Assembly: GCA_024635855.1 (NCBI GenBank)
Contig: JAGXHZ010000160.1
Location: 1-12,634, forward strand
Length of the DNA: 12,634 nt
Direction of reading: 5' to 3'
From: Sulfuricurvum sp.
Lineage (GTDB): Bacteria; Campylobacterota; Campylobacteria; Campylobacterales; Sulfurimonadaceae
Each line of letters starts with the position of its first letter. The stretch's first letter is position 1. The notes beneath the pieces are model-generated. The model made no database searches, was not told the origin of the DNA, and saw nothing but the letters and a program-made list of their open reading frames with translations. This document shows, one piece after another, positions 9,059 to 12,634 of the stretch. The position numbers were made by a program, and so were the translations under genes.

Positions 9059-9775
9059 TTGAAAAATATTGAAATATACGAAAAAAATATTTTGTCTTAT
9101 AAAGATATAATCACCCCTGCCGCCTATACTAAAAGTGCTAATGGTTTAGAATATAAAGCGACTTATAATGGATGTGAATTAAAACTAAGTATAAATCCAA
9201 ATACCCATATCATTGATAACGCTATGGTCAATGAATGTGAATATGATCCGTATAAACTAGGTATGATGAAAGCATTTTGTGCTCTTATAGTCGGATTACC
9301 GATTTTGGAGGCTCAGGATCATGGTGTCTTGAGATTAGAAAATTTATTAAGAGACAATGTGGTTCATCCCGTTAAAGGTATTATAATGCCGGGGAATAGC
9401 TGTGAACTTTTCGAAATTCCATTACATTTAATTCGTGCTCTCTACAATCAATACTCTAAAGAACAAAATTATTACCCTCTCGTTAACACCTATACTCCAA
9501 AAGAGATACAAGAATGGAAAAGTTTAAATATCAACGATCGTGAAAAAATTGTTTTCGAAAAAATCAAGAACTTTTGCATGCAACATAACATAGAAGAATA
9601 TGAAGCAAAATTAATCGGAGAGATGCGAGTTGAATTTGCCGCCGATAAAGAAGTCTACAGTTCATTGGCTAAATTACTTTTCGATATGGAAATAAGTATC
9701 GATAAAGAATTAGGATTTTCATTAGAAGTAATGTTCACAGAAAAAAAAGACACCAATAAAAAAAGACAAAACTAG
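9059..9775 (+). CDS. Unrecognised 238-residue protein, possibly a divergent IscU/NifU-like fold
   Basis: I do not recognise this protein with confidence. Residues about 35-130 show an order of elements like the iron-sulfur scaffold IscU/NifU: a beta-strand pair (CELKLSINPNTHIIDNAMV, from Cys39), Cys60 near the second scaffold-cysteine position, a helix with CALIVGLPILEAQ (74-86), which resembles the IscU helix ending in GKSLDEAQ, and HPVKGII followed by Cys115 and a helix. The scaffold cysteines are not spaced as in IscU (39-60-115 here), so if homologous it has diverged. The C-terminal 100 residues are mostly charged and helical, without a known motif. There is no signal peptide or membrane segment. 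It sits between the short transketolase subunit and the second radical SAM gene. It could deliver or hold a cluster for the radical SAM enzymes, or replace the missing transketolase domain; both are guesses. The stretch is very AT-rich. Confidence 0.5.
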   Translation: MKNIEIYEKNILSYKDIITPAAYTKSANGLEYKATYNGCELKLSINPNTHIIDNAMVNECEYDPYKLGMMKAFCALIVGLPILEAQDHGVLRLENLLRDNVVHPVKGIIMPGNSCELFEIPLHLIRALYNQYSKEQNYYPLVNTYTPKEIQEWKSLNINDREKIVFEKIKNFCMQHNIEEYEAKLIGEMRVEFAADKEVYSSLAKLLFDMEISIDKELGFSLEVMFTEKKDTNKKRQN

Positions 9776-9782
9776 GAAGCGA

Positions 9783-10901
9783 GTGTCAATAATGAAAAAT
9801 AGAGAATTAATTTTGGATGGAACAAAATTAGCTTGGCATGAAGAACGAGTACAACAATGGCTAAATGGGGAAAGAATCGCCCCCATTACTATTGATATGT
9901 CTTTAACCAGAGCCTGTAACTATGGATGCGGGTTTTGCTATGCACGATTACAAGAGAATGACCGATTTGAAATCACCAAAGAAACAATTGATAATTTTCT
10001 TGAAGATTGTGCGCAAATGGGAGTAAAAGCTATCAGCTTAGTCTCAGATGGAGAAAGTTCTATTCATCCTGATTACGTACATACTATCATTAAAGGTTCT
10101 CAACTGGGAATCTCTATGGCTGTGGCAACGCATGGCTATAACACAAGAAAAGAAGATCTTGAAAAGATATTGCCTCATTTAACGTATCTGCGCGTTAACT
10201 TTTCTGCCGGTGAACCTAAGCGTTATTCAGAGATCATGGGCGTTAAAGAAGAGTGGTTTTATCAGGTGTGTGACAATATAGAAACCATGATGGAAATAAA
10301 AAAACGCCTTAATCTGAACGTTACAATCGGTATGCAAATGGTCTTAATGCCGCAAGACGGAGATCAAGTTATCCCATTGGCAAAACTTGGCAAAAAATTG
10401 AGACCGGACTATCTTGTTATCAAACATACCAGTGATAGCGAAGAGGGTGATTTGGGTGTCGATTATTCTAAGTATGCCGCATTAGAGGGTGTACTAAAAG
10501 AAGCAGAAACCTATTCGGATGATGACTATCAAGTAGTGGTAAAATGGTCTAAAATCAATGCCCAAGGCAAACGTAGTTATCAACGCTGCTATGGACCTCC
10601 TTTTCAAATTCAGATGTCAGGCTCTGGCTTGGTTGCACCCTGCGGAATGTTATTTAATGAAAAATATAAAAAATTTCATATCGGCAATATTACGCAAACA
10701 CGATTTAAAGATATTGTGAACAGCGACAGGTATTGGGAAGTTATGAATTATTTAGCTTCTCCCAGTTTTGATGCTCAAAAAATGTGTGGTTCATTATGCT
10801 TGCAGCATAAGCCTAATGAATATTTAGATGCTTTGCAAAAAGGGCTGATCAGCCTACAAAAACCCAGTGGTACAATGCCACAACATATCAACTTTATATA
10901 G
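9783..10901 (+). CDS. Radical SAM enzyme with SPASM-like C-terminal domain (paralogue 2)
   Basis: A 372-residue radical SAM protein with CxxxCxxC at Cys45, Cys49, Cys52 (RACNYGCGFCYA) and SDGESSIHP (88-96) in the GGE position. The C-terminal SPASM-like part has fewer cysteines than paralogue 1 (Cys269, 287, 335, 339) and a GNITQTRFKDIV segment, consistent with one auxiliary cluster. It matches the gene at 5679 along its whole length: an N-terminal ERVxQWL motif, LNVTIGMQMVLMP versus LNCTLGAQSLLLP, DYLVIK versus DYIVIK, and a shared H-x-N-F-I terminus. The duplication probably gave two enzymes acting on related intermediates. The start is GTG 9783, supported by AGGA at 9774-9777 with 5-base spacing; ATG 9792 is an alternative but lies 14 bases from that site. 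Substrate unknown; a carbohydrate is inferred from context. Confidence 0.85.
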   Translation: MSIMKNRELILDGTKLAWHEERVQQWLNGERIAPITIDMSLTRACNYGCGFCYARLQENDRFEITKETIDNFLEDCAQMGVKAISLVSDGESSIHPDYVHTIIKGSQLGISMAVATHGYNTRKEDLEKILPHLTYLRVNFSAGEPKRYSEIMGVKEEWFYQVCDNIETMMEIKKRLNLNVTIGMQMVLMPQDGDQVIPLAKLGKKLRPDYLVIKHTSDSEEGDLGVDYSKYAALEGVLKEAETYSDDDYQVVVKWSKINAQGKRSYQRCYGPPFQIQMSGSGLVAPCGMLFNEKYKKFHIGNITQTRFKDIVNSDRYWEVMNYLASPSFDAQKMCGSLCLQHKPNEYLDALQKGLISLQKPSGTMPQHINFI

Positions 10902-10925
10902 TAATTAAAGAATAAAAGGATTTTT

Positions 10926-12634
10926 ATGGATAACATTAAGTGGGAGACATCTTTGATAGTAAAGAAAAAAAAATTAACTTTTGTTATTCCAAAATTTATC
11001 GAAAAAGAAAATGAGTATTATGAAATCCCTTTAGGAATTTTGTACATTGCTACCCTACTGAAAAAGCAAAATTATGTAACACATATTCTTGATATGAATC
11101 TTTATGCCAAAGATACTGAACATGAAATTTTACGCCGTCATTTATCAGAAAATCCTACCGATATTATTTTAACGGGGGGATTATCAGCTTTCTTTTTCAG
11201 TATAGAACGTGTTCTTTGTGTTGTTAAAGAGCTTGATAAAACCATTATTACTATTCTTGGCGGGGGAATTGTCACCAGCGACAAAGAGATAATATGTAAA
11301 GAGCTTAATCCTGATTTTGCCATTATTGGAGAGGGAGAACTTACTGCATTAGAACTCATTGATACCATAAATAATAATAGTAATTTTGAAAACATTTTAG
11401 GCATTGGATACCGCTTTAATGAAGAATGGGTATTTACGGCTGAACGTCCGGTGATTGATGATCTTGATAGTTTACCTTTTCCTGATTTTAGTATGATTGA
11501 TTTAGAAGAGTATTTTAAACGCCAGACCCCTATTAGTTCCAATTACCTTTACCCTTTGGATTTTCCAAGAGCACTTCCTCTTATCACAAGTCGTTCATGC
11601 CCATTAAACTGTACTTTTTGTTTCCATCCTATCGGTCAAAAATACAGGATCAAATCTTTGGATTACGTTTTTGATGAAATTGAATACATGGTCAACAACT
11701 ATCATATTAATATGATTGTTGTCATGGATGAGATGATGTCAGCAAACAAAAAGAGACTTATTGAATTTTCTGAAAGAATAAAAAAATACAATCTTTTGTG
11801 GACATGCCAATTATGGACTATCTCTGTTGATAATGAGACATTACGCCTTATGAAAGATTCCGGTTGCTATCTCATAAGTTATGGACTTGAAAGTGTTAAT
11901 AAAGAAGTTTTAGAAAGCATGAAAAAACCCACTACTACAAAAGAGAATATAGAGACCAGCCTTGAAATGACTAAAAACAACCACATTACTATCCAAGGAA
12001 ATTTTATTTTTGGTGATCCCGCAGAGACAGTTGCCACAAGTGATGAAACATTACAATGGTGGGAACAAAATCCAGAATATCAGATCTCTTTAGGGAGAGT
12101 CGCACCTTATCCCGGTACACCATTGTACAAATATGCACTGGCAAATGGTTTAATTAAAAATCCTATAAAGTTTATCCGTGATGGTACACCGTCGATTAAT
12201 TTAACCAAAATGACAATGCAAGAGTATGCCGAACTCACCTCTAAAATAGCGACATATTCCTCAAAAGCAAGACAATACTGCAACGTCATTTCAGTTGAGA
12301 TTGATCCAAGAACGTCTTATGAAAGTTATAAATGCCAGCTTCAGTGTCCGCATTGTGGAACAACTACTACCTATGGCAATATATTTATCGAAAAACCAAC
12401 CATCTTCAAACTAGCATGCCGCCATTGTGCATTAAGATTTGATGTTAATCCTCGCTCATTTCCAAATTTAAAAAAAGTTCTTCATCGCCACAAAGAACAC
12501 CTCTTAGAATTACGTGAGCGATGTGGATCATTTGTGATTTCTCCTGCTGTTTTTGAAAATGTTTTTATTGAGTATTTTTCACTAATAGGTATCGATTATA
12601 ATGATCTTCCTATAACCTACATACTTGACAGCAA
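10926..12634 (+). CDS. B12-binding-domain radical SAM enzyme with zinc-ribbon-like extension (3' end outside window)
   Basis: The frame runs from ATG 10926 (AAAAGGA site 5 bases upstream) to the right edge without a stop, giving 569 residues of an incomplete protein. Residues about 15-165 form a cobalamin-binding-type Rossmann domain with ILTGGLSA, ILGGGIV and FAIIGEGE. The usual cobalt-ligand DxHxxG motif is not seen, as is common in this class. The radical SAM core follows, with Cys225, Cys229, Cys232 (RSCPLNCTFCFHP), YGLES near 319-323 and a GNFIFGDPAET segment near 358-368. Residues 470-501 form a zinc-ribbon-like pair (Cys470/474/477 and Cys498/501). After about 535 a segment ending in ITYILDS resembles the start of a small Rossmann-like domain. 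Class B enzymes methylate unactivated carbons or phosphorus, or rearrange rings; sugar C-methylation is a plausible guess. It closes the cluster within this window. Confidence 0.85.
   Translation, partial: MDNIKWETSLIVKKKKLTFVIPKFIEKENEYYEIPLGILYIATLLKKQNYVTHILDMNLYAKDTEHEILRRHLSENPTDIILTGGLSAFFFSIERVLCVVKELDKTIITILGGGIVTSDKEIICKELNPDFAIIGEGELTALELIDTINNNSNFENILGIGYRFNEEWVFTAERPVIDDLDSLPFPDFSMIDLEEYFKRQTPISSNYLYPLDFPRALPLITSRSCPLNCTFCFHPIGQKYRIKSLDYVFDEIEYMVNNYHINMIVVMDEMMSANKKRLIEFSERIKKYNLLWTCQLWTISVDNETLRLMKDSGCYLISYGLESVNKEVLESMKKPTTTKENIETSLEMTKNNHITIQGNFIFGDPAETVATSDETLQWWEQNPEYQISLGRVAPYPGTPLYKYALANGLIKNPIKFIRDGTPSINLTKMTMQEYAELTSKIATYSSKARQYCNVISVEIDPRTSYESYKCQLQCPHCGTTTTYGNIFIEKPTIFKLACRHCALRFDVNPRSFPNLKKVLHRHKEHLLELRERCGSFVISPAVFENVFIEYFSLIGIDYNDLPITYILDS

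Noticed and set aside
11174..11179. Run of six G in the B12 radical SAM gene, and G5 runs near 1760, 1806 and 11261, as possible phase-variation switches
   Set aside because: Phase-variable G tracts in this phylum are normally about 8 or longer; runs of 5-6 G are too short to be convincing.

Overview
The window looks like a flagellin-glycosylation locus of a flagellated Campylobacterota (Epsilonproteobacteria) species, perhaps a Sulfurimonas, Sulfuricurvum or Sulfurospirillum relative. The genus is an inference from the pseudaminic acid protein sequences, the AT-rich tightly packed one-strand layout and the fliD-pse linkage; no rRNA or other taxonomic marker is present. All supported genes are on the + strand. 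No tRNA, rRNA, CRISPR array, transposase or integrase is visible, and no gap between genes exceeds about 75 bases.

Region 1 (1-1086) is the 3' part of fliD, the flagellar filament cap. Region 2 (1151-5034) is a very compact pseudaminic acid (Pse) block in the order pseB, pseC, pseF, pseI. The genes overlap by 1-4 bases or sit 1 base apart. The block has a candidate promoter (overlapping sigma-54-like and -10-like motifs) just upstream, in the 64 bases after fliD. Pse is the nine-carbon sialic-acid-like sugar that decorates flagellins. The hydrolase PseG and the N-acetyltransferase PseH, needed to complete the pathway, are not in this window.

Region 3 (5108 to the right edge) is an accessory cluster with visibly lower GC. 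It encodes a GmhA-like SIS sugar-phosphate isomerase, a radical SAM/SPASM enzyme, an SDR sugar-nucleotide epimerase, a split transketolase (N subunit plus an unusually short second subunit containing only the PYR domain), an unrecognised protein with a possible distant IscU/NifU-like pattern, a second radical SAM/SPASM enzyme paralogous to the first, and a B12-binding-domain radical SAM enzyme with a zinc-ribbon-like C-terminal extension that runs off the window. Spacing and overlaps indicate one transcription unit.

My reading, an inference, is that region 3 makes or modifies an unusual sugar. It combines aldose/ketose-phosphate isomerisation, TPP-dependent two-carbon transfer, nucleotide-sugar epimerisation and up to three radical-mediated steps (C-methylation, deoxygenation or rearrangement). 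The product would be destined for flagellin or another surface glycan. I do not recognise this combination as a characterised pathway; it is the most likely 'new system' in the window.
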